Shown here: piece by piece, positions 52,927-61,884 of the stretch
Position numbering within the stretch: the first letter of the stretch is position 1
Layout of the letters: each line of letters begins with the position of its first letter
Source: Bacillus sp. NTK034
Lineage (GTDB): Bacteria > Bacillota > Bacilli > Bacillales > Cytobacillaceae
Assembly: GCF_017303275.1 (NCBI RefSeq)
Contig: NZ_JAFKOJ010000002.1
Span: 248,001 to 312,000 of the forward strand
DNA length: 64,000 nucleotides
Reading direction: 5' to 3'
The notes under the pieces: generated by a model
Told to the model about the DNA's origin: nothing
Databases searched by the model: none
The model's input: only the letters and a program-made list of their open reading frames with translations
Translations under genes and position numbers: made by a program

Positions 52927-54186
52927 TTACATTTTATGGCCGCCAACCAATGTCGCACGGTGCTTGGCGGTTCCTGCGCTTGTATAAGAGACGGCTCTCA
53001 GCAGAGCTCCCCCTCCAAACTTGGAGCGGATCCGGTCCACTGTGTAGCCGAGCTCCCTTTTTTTCCAGCCATCCAAATCGAACAGATTCAGCTGCATTTC
53101 GCAGTCATCCGTAATATTGCCGAGGGAAATGGAAATCTGACGCACTGTTTTGCCCTCATAATTCTCGTCAAAAAGCTCGAGGCAGACGCGGTAAAGATCC
53201 ATCGTAATATTGGTTGGCTGGTCAACTGTCCTTGAGCGGTAGAAGCCTCCTCCGAATTCATCCTGGCTGTAGCCAAGGCCAAAGCTGATGGTCCTGCCGG
53301 CTTTACGGTGGCTGCGGGCCCTTCTTGCCACTTCCTCACACATCTCAAGGACCACATGCTTAATTTCCTTTTCCTCTTTGTAATCCCTCAGTAAAATCTG
53401 GCTTTTCCCGAAGCTGATCTGCCCTTCCATGATCGGTGCCCCTATTTCCGACAGATCAATACCCCATGCATGGTGATAGAGCTGATTGCCCATAATCCCA
53501 AACTTTTTTTCAAGCTTAGCCAAATCATAGCGGGCTAGCTGTCCTACTGTAAAAATCCCCATTCCATTCAATGTCTTTTCAACACGGCGGCCGATGCCCC
53601 ACATTTCCCTTAAAGGGGATACATTCCACAGCTTTGTTTTCACATCTTCATACGTCCATTCAGCAACTCCCCTTTTTTTCGCTTCAAGATCCAGGCAGAG
53701 CTTTGACATAAGCAAATTAGGCCCTATTCCTATGGCACAGGGGAGCTGAAATTCCCGTTCAATATCATCTTTTATTTTCCAGGCAATTGTCCGGGCATCA
53801 CCCCAGAGATGCACTGCGCCGTCTACTTTTATAAAACTTTCATCGACACTGTACGTATGGATGGCTTCCTTGGGGACATAACGGTTAAACACCCTGGTGA
53901 TTTCAGTGGAGATTCTTAAATAAGTCGCCATTTTCGGCTCCTCAATTCTAATGCGCGGGTCATTAGGAACCTCAAAAAGGCGGGCCCCTGTCTTTATCCC
54001 AAACTCTTTTTTCATTCGCGGAGAGGCAGCCAGAACAACGCTGCCCTTCCGTTCCACATTCCCCGCAATCACAAGATAGCAGTCAAGGGGATCCAGACCA
54101 AGCATGACAGCAGAACAGCTTGCATAAAAGCTCTTCATATCAACACACAAAATTTGATTATTCGGCATTGTGCTGTAATCAACCAT
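52927..54186 (-). CDS. uvrX: Y-family DNA polymerase UvrX (PolY2, YqjW)
   Basis: 419 residues. Palm domain residues: ILCVDMKSFYASCSAVMLGL (catalytic Asp near 16) and TYSVDESFIKVDGAVHLWGD (Asp-Glu near 105). A helix-hairpin-helix region near 195-245 and the little-finger domain follow. It is a translesion polymerase of the UmuC/DinB class. The length and YolD-like partner match B. subtilis YqjW-YqjX, which is in the LexA regulon. Two LexA boxes lie about 90 and 130 bases upstream. Confidence 0.93.
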   Translation of the reverse strand: MVDYSTMPNNQILCVDMKSFYASCSAVMLGLDPLDCYLVIAGNVERKGSVVLAASPRMKKEFGIKTGARLFEVPNDPRIRIEEPKMATYLRISTEITRVFNRYVPKEAIHTYSVDESFIKVDGAVHLWGDARTIAWKIKDDIEREFQLPCAIGIGPNLLMSKLCLDLEAKKRGVAEWTYEDVKTKLWNVSPLREMWGIGRRVEKTLNGMGIFTVGQLARYDLAKLEKKFGIMGNQLYHHAWGIDLSEIGAPIMEGQISFGKSQILLRDYKEEKEIKHVVLEMCEEVARRARSHRKAGRTISFGLGYSQDEFGGGFYRSRTVDQPTNITMDLYRVCLELFDENYEGKTVRQISISLGNITDDCEMQLNLFDLDGWKKRELGYTVDRIRSKFGGGALLRAVSYTSAGTAKHRATLVGGHKM

Positions 54187-54274
54187 GACTTCGACATCCT
54201 CCTTCAGAAAAGCGCAAGGCGCCGCACCGGCTTATGCAGGTCGGCAGCACCCGAATCCAAATAAAAATAACCAA

Positions 54275-54286
54275 GAACATTTGTTC
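54275..54286. promoter_or_regulatory. LexA (DinR) box 1
   Basis: GAACATTTGTTC, a perfect GAAC-4 bases-GTTC palindrome, 89 bases upstream of uvrX in the divergent gap. Confidence 0.75.
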
Positions 54287-54313
54287 TATATATGTATACC
54301 CAATATATTAAGC

Positions 54314-54325
54314 GAATATGCGTTC
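54314..54325. promoter_or_regulatory. LexA (DinR) box 2
   Basis: GAATATGCGTTC (with flanking C and G), one mismatch from the CGAAC-4 bases-GTTCG consensus. It lies between uvrX and the YqzH-like gene. Confidence 0.6.
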
Positions 54326-54426
54326 GGTTTCAATGGAAATTTTACGCGGTTTTTCTTAAAACAGGTTCTTTTGCCAGGTGCCGATATGACCAGAAACCAG
54401 TATAATCAGCTTGAGGTGCAAAAATA

Positions 54427-54765
54427 ATGAACAAAAAACTGATATATAAAATGGTTCAAAACTGTTTAAAGCAATATAACGAGGACAGCCATTCCATTAC
54501 GTTTGAAAGCAGGGAATTTGCAGAGATATTCAATAAAGTCATAAAGGAGAAAAATAAAGAAGCAGCTGCAGGGATTTGGCTACAGCTGCTTTCTTATAAG
54601 ATAAGACAGTATAAATTTTTGAACGTCAATAACTGTCTAGCTCCAGCGCCTACCCCCTCGAGGTCACAAGCCAATCCTCCCAAAAAGGCAAAGAACGCCT
54701 TTCCGGGAGGCTCGTCTTGTGCTTGTCGGGGGTGGGCAAGGCGCTTCCGCTTTTCTTATTTCTGA
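54427..54765 (+). CDS. YqzH-like small protein, disrupted C-terminus
   Basis: 112 codons from ATG at 54427 with GAGGTG 8 bases upstream. Residues 1-43 (MNKKLIYKMVQNCLKQYNED then SHSITFESREFAEIFNKVIK) resemble YqzH, the short SOS protein divergent from yqjW in B. subtilis. Beyond that the frame runs through a terminator-like hairpin (54560-54591), and from residue 69 it is encoded by repeat copy D, giving a proline-rich tail without biological look. The real C-terminus has probably been altered; a single-base length change in the A-run before the hairpin would restore a TAA stop. Confidence 0.5.
   Translation: MNKKLIYKMVQNCLKQYNEDSHSITFESREFAEIFNKVIKEKNKEAAAGIWLQLLSYKIRQYKFLNVNNCLAPAPTPSRSQANPPKKAKNAFPGGSSCACRGWARRFRFSYF
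54558..54597 (+). terminator. Hairpin inside the YqzH-like frame
   Basis: AAGCAGCTG (54560-54568) pairs with CAGCTGCTT (54583-54591), loop 14 bases, followed by TCTTATAAG. It looks like an old terminator now read through by the frame. Confidence 0.55.
54631..54757 (-). repeat. Dispersed palindromic repeat, copy D
   Basis: 127 bases. The left end AACTGTCTAGCTCCAGCGCC is identical to copy A; the right end GGGGGTGGGCAAGGCGCTTC CGCTTTTCTT matches copies A and B. Its ends are imperfect inverted repeats (GCGCC..CCCCC against GGGGG..GGCGC), with CTCCCAAAAAGGC ... GCCTTTCCGGGAG inside. The minus-strand element begins within the TAA stop codon of the YqjQ gene. Confidence 0.85.
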
Positions 54766-55550
54766 TTGAATGCACGTTTTCCAATTTTTTCGAACAGTCC
54801 TGGAAAAAGTGTATAGACAATACTTCCCGCATTCATCCACCGCGGGAGATTAATTTCCCTGACTGGCATCAGCATGGCATTGACTACTTTAAGCGCCACA
54901 TACTCGGGCTTAAGCATATACTTGCTGACATTTTTCACATATGTGCCTTTTTCATCGGCAATATTGAAGAAGTTTGTCTCAATCGGTCCGGGATTAACAG
55001 CAGTCACAAAGACATTGCTGTCAGCCAGCTCCATGCGAAGGCTGTTCGTATAGCCAAGAACAGCATGCTTGGTTGCAGAATAGATACTGGATTTCGGTGT
55101 GGCAATTTTGCCCGCCTGTGAGGCGATGTTGATAATATGGCCGCTTCTCTGTTTCCTCATCACCGGCAGCACCATGCTGGTGCAAGCCATTAAACCAACT
55201 ACATTTACATCAAACATTTCCTTTATTTCTTCAACTTTTGCTTCATGCGCCTCACGGAAAACTCCGAACCCGGCATTATTAACAAGAACATCTATGCGAT
55301 CAAACCGCGCAAGTACTTCGGAAAAAACAGCCGAGACTTCGTCAGTGTCCGAAACATCGAGTTTACGTATGTAAACATCCACTGAAAAACGCCTCTGCAA
55401 ATCTGCCTGCAGTTCCTGCAATTTGTCAAGGCTGCGGGCAAGAAGGACAAGGTTTGCTCCCCTCTCAGCACAAAGAACAGCCATTTGGGCTCCAATCCCT
55501 CCAGATGCACCTGTGATAATCACATTTTTATTTTTCAAACTGTCTGACAA
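54756..55550 (-). CDS. yqjQ: Short-chain dehydrogenase/reductase (YqjQ-like)
   Basis: 264 residues from a TTG start at 55550 with AGAGGTGG 6 bases upstream. Rossmann motif VIITGASGGIGAQMAVLCAE; NNAG in VLVNNAGFGVF; catalytic Ser region NIASQAGKIATPKSS and YSATKHAVLGYTNSL with the Tyr-Lys pair. NADP(H)-dependent oxidoreductase of unknown substrate. Coupled to the MBL hydrolase gene, whose stop is 2 bases before its start. Its stop codon is shared with repeat copy D. Confidence 0.92.
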   Translation of the reverse strand: MSDSLKNKNVIITGASGGIGAQMAVLCAERGANLVLLARSLDKLQELQADLQRRFSVDVYIRKLDVSDTDEVSAVFSEVLARFDRIDVLVNNAGFGVFREAHEAKVEEIKEMFDVNVVGLMACTSMVLPVMRKQRSGHIINIASQAGKIATPKSSIYSATKHAVLGYTNSLRMELADSNVFVTAVNPGPIETNFFNIADEKGTYVKNVSKYMLKPEYVALKVVNAMLMPVREINLPRWMNAGSIVYTLFPGLFEKIGKRAFNQK

Positions 55551-55551
55551 A

Positions 55552-56526
55552 TCAAACCACCTCTTTTGATGCGGAATACAAGAATGCTTCCTCCTCTTTA
55601 TTTATATAAATCTCTCCTATTGAATGCAAATAGTCAAGCTGCGCGACCGTTTCGGAAATCGTCAGGGAAAGCTCCTTCTCATAAACTTTCGGAAAAAGGC
55701 GGCGGCACACTTCAAAAACAGTGAGTGACTCAGACTCAAGCCATGCCTTTACTTTCATTGCCCGCTCATGCTGGCGGCCAAGCCTTTCGTTTATTAACTC
55801 ATTCACATTTGTAATATCCTCTCCATGTCCAGAGTAAAAAAGGGATATTGGCAGCTGCCGCAGCTTTTTCAGCGACTCGTTATACTGAAGCTGCGGCTTC
55901 GGCCGTTCCGAATTGCCGGGAAGCGGCGGCTCCAGGATGGGATTGGGAGAAATGTGTGCAAGCAAATGGTCTCCTCCAAGGAATACACCATCTTTCTCCC
56001 TGAACAAACCTATATGGCTCTGTGCATGCCCAGGCGTCTCCACTACCGTCCAATCGTCCATCCCTTCAGGCTGGCTGCCTTCCTTCAGTTCGCCCGTCAG
56101 GGTACGATTGCAGGAATAGCGCAGAGTCTTTTTCATCTTGTTTATAAAAGAAAAATAGCTTTCAGGAATCCCAAATTCGTTAAACAGTTTTATGTAAAAT
56201 TCATCATGAAATTTTAGAAACTGGTCCGTCCGGGACAGCCACCTTTGATTAACCGGGTGCCCGAACACATCGAGACTGTCTGGAAAAAAGTCAAGCAGCC
56301 CGGCATGATCGGGATGATGATGTGTAAGGACAACCTGTTCAAAATCACCGGGAGTTAAATTCAGCTCTTTAAGCTGGGATTTTAGAGCTTCCCACGCTTC
56401 ATCCGTTTTAGGGCCGGCGTCCACAAGAGTCAGCTTTTCCCCTTTTACTGCATATACATTAACGTCACCGACAGGAAAAGGTGTCGGGATAACAAGTTTT
56501 GCAATTCCATCCTTCCAATCTGCCAT
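55552..56526 (-). CDS. yqjP: MBL-fold metallohydrolase (YqjP-like)
   Basis: 324 residues. Metal ligands in VLTHHHPDHAGLLDFFP near 67-80, His in VETPGHAQSHIGLF near 161 and Asp in FLGGDHLLAHISPNP near 184; a late His in FYSGHGEDITN. The C-terminal winged-helix-like part (about 235-315) is typical of the family's YqjP branch. Hydrolyses an unknown ester, thioester or similar substrate. Operon with yqjQ. Confidence 0.9.
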   Translation of the reverse strand: MADWKDGIAKLVIPTPFPVGDVNVYAVKGEKLTLVDAGPKTDEAWEALKSQLKELNLTPGDFEQVVLTHHHPDHAGLLDFFPDSLDVFGHPVNQRWLSRTDQFLKFHDEFYIKLFNEFGIPESYFSFINKMKKTLRYSCNRTLTGELKEGSQPEGMDDWTVVETPGHAQSHIGLFREKDGVFLGGDHLLAHISPNPILEPPLPGNSERPKPQLQYNESLKKLRQLPISLFYSGHGEDITNVNELINERLGRQHERAMKVKAWLESESLTVFEVCRRLFPKVYEKELSLTISETVAQLDYLHSIGEIYINKEEEAFLYSASKEVV

Positions 56527-56880
56527 TTTAACAATCCCCCTAAAATCACTATATTTAAATAAAATAAAGCTGTTTTTTTTATATACTTCCGCTGGCCATC
56601 CAAGTCATACAGTCCATATGCCCTTAAGATAACCACCCTGTTTCACCCTTAAAATATAAGTATTTGCCATGCGTACAAATTACTGAAATTCCATAACAAA
56701 ATTTAGAAATCTTCATATATAAAAATAAGTGTACCGTTCTTTTTGCTAATTGTCATTATTTTCACATAATTTTTGCGCATTATTAATATTTTTTTGGGAA
56801 ATACCGCTTGACAAATAAGCGTGTCTTCTTGCATAATCACAATTAAAATTTGATTTCCACAGACCAAAGCTGGAATATGG
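56527..56880. other. Intergenic region upstream of the proI leader
   Basis: About 350 AT-rich bases between the divergent yqjP and proI genes. TTGACA-AATAAG type sequence at about 56808-56820 may be part of the promoter for the T-box leader. No gene seen. Confidence 0.4.
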
Positions 56881-56889
56881 ACAGCAGAA

Positions 56890-57165
56890 AAATAGCGATG
56901 AATAAGATTAGTAAATGGAAAACGGCGAAAGAGAGTGAAGCTCAGCGGCTGAAAGGCTTCACAGTCCACTTGACCATTGAACCTGCCTTATGAGCTGTTA
57001 GGAAAACCTAAACGCACCCCCGGCGTTATCGGGATCGAGATGCCTTTTCAAAGACAGCGGATGCAGCAGGCATGCTGCACCAAGAAGGAAAAGGCAATGA
57101 AGGTGGTACCGCGGAAGCATAGTCTTTTCGTCCTTTACTGGATGGAAAGGCTTTTTTATTTTAGT
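56890..57165 (+). ncRNA. T-box leader of proI (proline specifier)
   Basis: AGAGAGTGAAG opens stem I; the specifier loop reads GAACCTGCC with CCT (56982-56984), a proline codon. The T-box bulge AAGGTGGTACCGCGG lies at 57100-57114, a clear match to the AGGGTGGNACCGCG consensus. A terminator (57121-57159: AGTCTTTTCGTCC ... GGATGGAAAGGCT then TTTTTT) follows. Uncharged tRNA-Pro is expected to stabilise the antiterminator and turn proI on. Confidence 0.9.
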
Positions 57166-57204
57166 CAGCCGGCATTATGAACAATAAAGGAGGAATAACA
57201 GCAA

Positions 57205-58035
57205 ATGAAAAAGTTAGCTATTATTGGAGCAGGATCAATGGCAGAAGCGTTAATATCAGGAATGATTGAAAGCCGGCTCATTACCGGCAGCAATATTTGG
57301 GTCACAAACAAATGCAGCAGGGAAAAGCTGCAATCCATGCAAAAAGCCTATGGCGTTCAGACTACTTATAATCTCAGCGACCTGTTCAGTGGTGCTGAAA
57401 CTGTTATTTTAGCGATGAAGCCAAAAGATGCAGCGGATGCCATCACTCTCATAAAACCTTATTTACAGGAAGATATGCTGATCATTTCCGTTCTGGCTGG
57501 GGTTTCAATCGAAAGCATTGAACGTTTGGCGGAAAAAAAGCTGCCAGTCGTGAGAGCCATGCCGAATACATCGGCAGCCGTCGGAAAGTCCGCCAGTGCG
57601 TTATCGGCTAATGAAAGAGTGACCAAAGAACAGATGGAAGCAGTAAGAAGCATTTTTGATACAGTGGGAAAGTCAGCGTTTGTAGAGGAAAGTCAGCTGG
57701 ATGCCGTAACAGGCCTGTCAGGCAGCGGACCGGCGTATATTTACTATCTTGCGGAAGCCATGGAAAAAAGCGCGGAAGAAATCGGGCTCGAAAAGGAGAT
57801 GGCGAAGGAATTCATCATCCAGACCCTCATAGGGGCAGCCGAAATGCTGGCCAGGTCAGCCAAGGATCCTCAGCAGCTTAGGAAGGAAGTAACAAGTCCC
57901 GGCGGCACTACCGAAGCAGGTGTAAAAGTTCTTGAAGCGAACGGTGTGCAGAAAGCCTTTATTGAATGCATTAAAGAAGCGACAGCCCAATCCAGGCGGC
58001 TTGGCCAAAGCTTCAGCAGCACAGTGAAAATTTAG
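57205..58035 (+). CDS. proI: Pyrroline-5-carboxylate reductase
   Basis: 276 residues. NADPH-binding start KLAIIGAGSMAEALISGMIE; VILAMKPKDA; catalytic domain LSGSGPAYIYYLAEAME near 170 and VTSPGGTTEAGVKVLEANG near 228. It makes L-proline from pyrroline-5-carboxylate. The proline T-box upstream confirms the pathway and fits ProI of B. subtilis, which is also T-box controlled. GGAGG precedes the ATG. Confidence 0.95.
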   Translation: MKKLAIIGAGSMAEALISGMIESRLITGSNIWVTNKCSREKLQSMQKAYGVQTTYNLSDLFSGAETVILAMKPKDAADAITLIKPYLQEDMLIISVLAGVSIESIERLAEKKLPVVRAMPNTSAAVGKSASALSANERVTKEQMEAVRSIFDTVGKSAFVEESQLDAVTGLSGSGPAYIYYLAEAMEKSAEEIGLEKEMAKEFIIQTLIGAAEMLARSAKDPQQLRKEVTSPGGTTEAGVKVLEANGVQKAFIECIKEATAQSRRLGQSFSSTVKI

Positions 58036-58102
58036 CGGGGTCATCTCCCCTGTAAATACGCCTTCTTAATGCAAACTATGAAAAAAGGATGAGAACCTGC
58101 AA

Positions 58103-59242
58103 ATGCTCATTATTCTATTAAGCGCAAGTCTCCTTGTATGGATTGCAGTACTAATTGATGCCGCTCTGGGACTAAAAAGCCTGGACCGCCTTGAAGATAG
58201 CGATACGATGACTGAAGGCCCTCTTCTTTCTGTCATAACAGCGGCAAGGAATGAAGAAGCCAGGCTTGAGGAGAGCTTAAAAACCCAGCTGCAGCAAAGC
58301 TACAAACGCATTGAATGGATATTGGTCAATGATCGTTCAACAGACAGCACGGGGAGGATCATGGACCGCCTCCAGGAGCGTGATTCAAGGGTTAAGTGTC
58401 TCAATATCAAGACGCTCCCCAGTGGGTGGCTTGGAAAAAATCATGCCCTTTACAAGGGATATTTAGAGTCATCAGGGGAATTAATCTTGTTCACAGATGC
58501 CGATGTGTTATTTAAAAAGGATGCCCTCAGCAAGGCGGTTCATTATTTTAATAAGAATGACCTTGACCATTTAACGGCGGCACCGAGCTTGGCAGGAAGG
58601 AGTTTCTGGCTCAATACATTCATTGCTTTTTTTCTTTTCGGCTTTTCCTATTATAAACGCCCCTGGCTGGCGAACAATCAGCGTTCCAAAACCGGCATTG
58701 GCATTGGGGCATTTAACATGGTATCCAGGCAATCCTATGAAGCAATCGGAACACATAAAGCAATAAAAATGAGGCCAGATGATGATTTAATGCTGGGAAT
58801 GAGAATAAAACAAAATGGTCTCAAACAGAAATTTGCAACGGCGATGGACCTGATTGAAGTTGAATGGTATGAAAGCTTAAAAGAAGCCTTCAAAGGATTG
58901 GAGAAAAATACATTTGCTGGCCTTCATTACCGGGTTAGCATGGTTCTGTTTGCCATTGCCGGCACATTCATTTCTCAGGTGCTTCCCTTTATCACCATTT
59001 TTTCAGCCGAAAAAGTTATTTTCAGTTTAAGCCTTGCAAACATCACTTTTTTAGCAGTTGTTTATACAATCATTACAAAAAGAATGTCCAAATTTTCTCC
59101 GCTTCTGTTTGTTGTATTTCCAATTACAGCTCTCCTGTTTATTTATTCCATACTCCGTGCCAGCATTCTAACCTTTGTAAGGGGCGGTATAGTCTGGAGA
59201 GGTACATTATATAAATTAAGCGATCTGAGGAATAAGCGCTAA
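58103..59242 (+). CDS. Membrane-associated family 2 glycosyltransferase
   Basis: 379 residues. An N-terminal helix (about 2-20) is followed by a GT2 domain: LLSVITAARNEEARLEESL, IEWILVNDRSTDSTGRI, nucleotide-sugar DXD in ILFTDADVLFKKDAL near 135, and catalytic RPDDDLMLGMRIKQ near 228. Three to four membrane helices close the protein (about 285-365). This layout resembles carotenoid or hopanoid glycosyltransferases. Acceptor unknown. It is 67 bases downstream of proI and may be co-transcribed. Confidence 0.83.
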   Translation: MLIILLSASLLVWIAVLIDAALGLKSLDRLEDSDTMTEGPLLSVITAARNEEARLEESLKTQLQQSYKRIEWILVNDRSTDSTGRIMDRLQERDSRVKCLNIKTLPSGWLGKNHALYKGYLESSGELILFTDADVLFKKDALSKAVHYFNKNDLDHLTAAPSLAGRSFWLNTFIAFFLFGFSYYKRPWLANNQRSKTGIGIGAFNMVSRQSYEAIGTHKAIKMRPDDDLMLGMRIKQNGLKQKFATAMDLIEVEWYESLKEAFKGLEKNTFAGLHYRVSMVLFAIAGTFISQVLPFITIFSAEKVIFSLSLANITFLAVVYTIITKRMSKFSPLLFVVFPITALLFIYSILRASILTFVRGGIVWRGTLYKLSDLRNKR

Positions 59243-59243
59243 A

Positions 59244-59276
59244 GTGAACAAACACCTTCCTAAGTGCATGTTCTTT
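59244..59276 (+). terminator. Weak terminator after the glycosyltransferase gene
   Basis: GAACA ... TGTTC stem with additional imperfect pairing (ACACCTT / AAGTG) followed by TTTTTC. Confidence 0.5.
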
Positions 59277-59339
59277 TTCATTTGCTGAATCGCCTGATAT
59301 ACTTAATATTTAGGATAGCGAAATAAGGAGGCATTGATT

Positions 59340-60359
59340 ATGGAAACAAAGCTTTTTTCCCCTTTAACGATTAAAGGAATCACCTTTAAAAACAGAATTG
59401 TTATGGCACCGATGTGCATGTACTCAAGCCATAATGAAAACGGCATGGTTGAAAACTGGCACCGGACACATTATACGAGCCGGGCTGTTGGCCAGGTGGG
59501 GTTAATCATCCTGGAGGCAACTGCTGTAACTCCGCAGGGACGTATTTCTCCGCAGGATCTGGGAATATGGAGCGATGACCATATCGCAGGCCTGAGAGAA
59601 TTAACCGGGCTAATGAAAGAACACGGGGCATCAGCCGGAATACAGCTTGCACATGCCGGCAGAAAAGCGACTGTCGAAGGAGAAATTCTCGCCCCATCGG
59701 CTATTGCTTTTAATGAAAAAATGAAAACGCCTAAAGAAATGACAAAAGAAGAGGTGTCCGAAACTGTAGAGTCATTCAAAAGAGGTGCTGAAAGAGCGAA
59801 AAAAGCCGGCTTTGAAGTAATTGAAATCCATGCGGCACACGGCTACCTGATTAATGAGTTTCTTTCACCGCTAAGCAATAAGCGAAGTGATGAGTATGGG
59901 GGATCAGCCGAAAACCGATACCGTTTCCTCCGTGAAGTCATTGAAGCAGTTAAAACGGTTTGGGATGGGCCTTTATTTGTTAGAGTATCAGCACATGATT
60001 ATCATGATGAAGGGTTAACTGCAGAGGATTATGCAGAAATGGGCAAATGGATGAAGGGGCAGGGAGTGGATCTTATTGACGTAAGTTCCGGAGCAGTAGT
60101 GCCGGCTAGAATAAATAGCTACCCGGGCTACCAGGTCAAATTCTCTGAAACCATTAAGGAAGGTGCCAATATTCAGACTGGTGCGGTCGGGCTGATTACA
60201 TCCGGCCTGCAGGCCGAAGAAATCCTGCAAAACGGACGGGCAGATTTAATATTCATTGCGAGGGAATTGCTGAGAGATCCTTACTGGCCTCGTACGGCAG
60301 CAAAGGAACTTGGGGCAGCAATTGAACCGCCTAAGCAATATGAGCGCGGATGGATTTAA
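59340..60359 (+). CDS. namA: NADPH dehydrogenase NamA (old yellow enzyme, YqjM)
   Basis: 339 residues from ATG at 59340 with AGGAGG upstream. Old-yellow-enzyme features: [15 protein letters not shown] with the Cys and Tyr of YqjM-type enzymes near residues 26-28, [33 protein letters not shown], and [11 protein letters not shown]. It binds FMN and reduces activated C=C bonds and nitro compounds. Length equals that of B. subtilis YqjM as I recall it. It ends in a large bidirectional terminator shared with the convergent transporter. Confidence 0.95.
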   Translation: METKLFSPLTIKGITFKNRIVMAPMCMYSSHNENGMVENWHRTHYTSRAVGQVGLIILEATAVTPQGRISPQDLGIWSDDHIAGLRELTGLMKEHGASAGIQLAHAGRKATVEGEILAPSAIAFNEKMKTPKEMTKEEVSETVESFKRGAERAKKAGFEVIEIHAAHGYLINEFLSPLSNKRSDEYGGSAENRYRFLREVIEAVKTVWDGPLFVRVSAHDYHDEGLTAEDYAEMGKWMKGQGVDLIDVSSGAVVPARINSYPGYQVKFSETIKEGANIQTGAVGLITSGLQAEEILQNGRADLIFIARELLRDPYWPRTAAKELGAAIEPPKQYERGWI

Positions 60360-60370
60360 GTTAAAATATA

Positions 60371-60409
60371 AAGAGAAAAGGGATGGTGAACCACCATCCC
60401 TTTTCTCTT
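60371..60409. terminator. Bidirectional terminator between namA and the NSS transporter
   Basis: AAGAGAAAAGGGATGGTG (60371-60388) and its exact inverse (60392-60409), 18 bp with a 3-base loop. Confidence 0.9.
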
Positions 60410-61745
60410 ATATAATCTGCAGTGAATCAAGGAATACAATGATGATGACCAAAGGAACCACATAACGCAGAAGGAAATACCACACGGAAAAGATCCCATT
60501 CAGCGATTTTAAACCTTGAATTAATTCATTTCTCAGCAGGTCCACCTTCATTTTGTATGAAACAAAAATAGAAATGAACAGCGCCCCTACCGGCATTAAT
60601 ACATTGCTGACAAGAAAATCAGCACTGTCAAAAATCGTTTTGCCGAAAATTGAAATATCTGATAGGCTGCTGAAGGAAAGTGCCGATGGGACTCCCACGA
60701 TAAAGATTGCCAATCCTGTCAGCCATGCTGCACGGTTTCTTCCACTGCCCTTCTTATTCGTCAGAGCAGCCACCACAATCTCGAGCATTGAAAAAGCGGA
60801 AGTTAAGGTTGCAAATAAAAACAGTGCAAGGAATAGAAGCAAGAAAACTCGTCCAAACAGAATCTGATCAAAAACAGATGGCAGGACAATGAACAATAAA
60901 CCAGGACCTGCAGCAGGCTCAAATCCCAGTGAGAAAACTGCAGGAAAAATAGCCAATCCGGCTAGAATTGAAATAAATAAATTCATTCCGACAACGGAAA
61001 AGGCCGGCTGCATCAGATTTTCATTTTTAGATAGATAAGAGCTGTACGTTACCATTACCGATACCCCGACACTTAGAGAGAAAAATGATTGACCCATCGC
61101 ATAAAGGATAGTTTCAGATGTTAAATTTGAAAAATCAGGCTTTAAAAAGAATGAGACGCCTTCCATGGCATTATCCAATGTTAGAGATCGTGCAATCAAG
61201 ATAATAAATAAAACGAACAAAGCCGGCATCATAATTTTGCTGACCTGCTCGATACCCTTCTGGATGCCCTTAGCCACCACTAAAACAGTTATGAATAGGA
61301 AGATCCCTTGTGCCGCTACAACAGACACAGAGTCTGACACCGATGCGCCAAATAGCTCTTCGTAATTGCCGGCTCCATTCATAGAACCGGTAACCCCGTA
61401 AACAATGTACTTCAGAATCCACCCGCCTATCACACTATAAAACGATAAAAGCAGAAAACAGGTAAATACGCCAAGGTAGCCAATCCAGTGCCACTTAGTT
61501 CCCGGAGCAATATCCTTATATGCCGAGATTGCCTCTTTCCCCGTGCTGCGGCCGATCACAAACTCAGCCAGCAAAAGCGGAAAACCAATTAAAAGGGAAA
61601 ATAGCAGAAATAATAATATAAATGCTCCGCCGCCGCTTGTTCCCGTCACATACGGAAGCTTCCAGATAGCTCCAAGTCCGATTGCCGAACCGGCCGAGGC
61701 TAAAATAAATCCAATCTTCGATGACCATTGCTCATTTTGCTGCAT
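60408..61745 (-). CDS. Sodium-dependent amino acid transporter (NSS family), predicted phenylalanine
   Basis: 445 residues with 11-12 membrane helices. The NSS signature is in helix 1: [20 protein letters not shown] followed by [13 protein letters not shown], containing the Na+ and substrate sites of LeuT-type transporters. [20 protein letters not shown] and [21 protein letters not shown] also fit. Shorter at the C-terminus than LeuT relatives with 12 helices. A T-box leader with a phenylalanine-codon specifier lies upstream, so it may import phenylalanine; that is inference from regulation only. GGAGGT precedes the ATG. Confidence 0.9.
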   Translation of the reverse strand: MQQNEQWSSKIGFILASAGSAIGLGAIWKLPYVTGTSGGGAFILLFLLFSLLIGFPLLLAEFVIGRSTGKEAISAYKDIAPGTKWHWIGYLGVFTCFLLLSFYSVIGGWILKYIVYGVTGSMNGAGNYEELFGASVSDSVSVVAAQGIFLFITVLVVAKGIQKGIEQVSKIMMPALFVLFIILIARSLTLDNAMEGVSFFLKPDFSNLTSETILYAMGQSFFSLSVGVSVMVTYSSYLSKNENLMQPAFSVVGMNLFISILAGLAIFPAVFSLGFEPAAGPGLLFIVLPSVFDQILFGRVFLLLFLALFLFATLTSAFSMLEIVVAALTNKKGSGRNRAAWLTGLAIFIVGVPSALSFSSLSDISIFGKTIFDSADFLVSNVLMPVGALFISIFVSYKMKVDLLRNELIQGLKSLNGIFSVWYFLLRYVVPLVIIIVFLDSLQII

Positions 61746-61795
61746 GCCTGTACCTCCATAATTTAAAAATAAGAAAGTTTAAAGTTCCGAAATTC

Positions 61796-61812
61796 AATAA
61801 CTGTCTAGCTCA
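61796..61812 (-). repeat. Dispersed repeat fragment, copy E
   Basis: TCAATAACTGTCTAGCTC matches the first 15-18 bases of copy D with its flank; similarity ends after that. It lies in the transporter leader between the T-box terminator and the start codon. Confidence 0.4.
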
Positions 61813-61884
61813 AGACTCCAATAAACGGTGCCTGCAGCTGTTCTTAATAGAAACCGGCCGGATTTCCATTTTAAGATATTCTTC

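Noticed and set aside
56977-57180. Open frame between yqjP and proI
   Set aside because: It overlaps the specifier, T-box bulge and terminator of the proI leader; the structured RNA explains the sequence.
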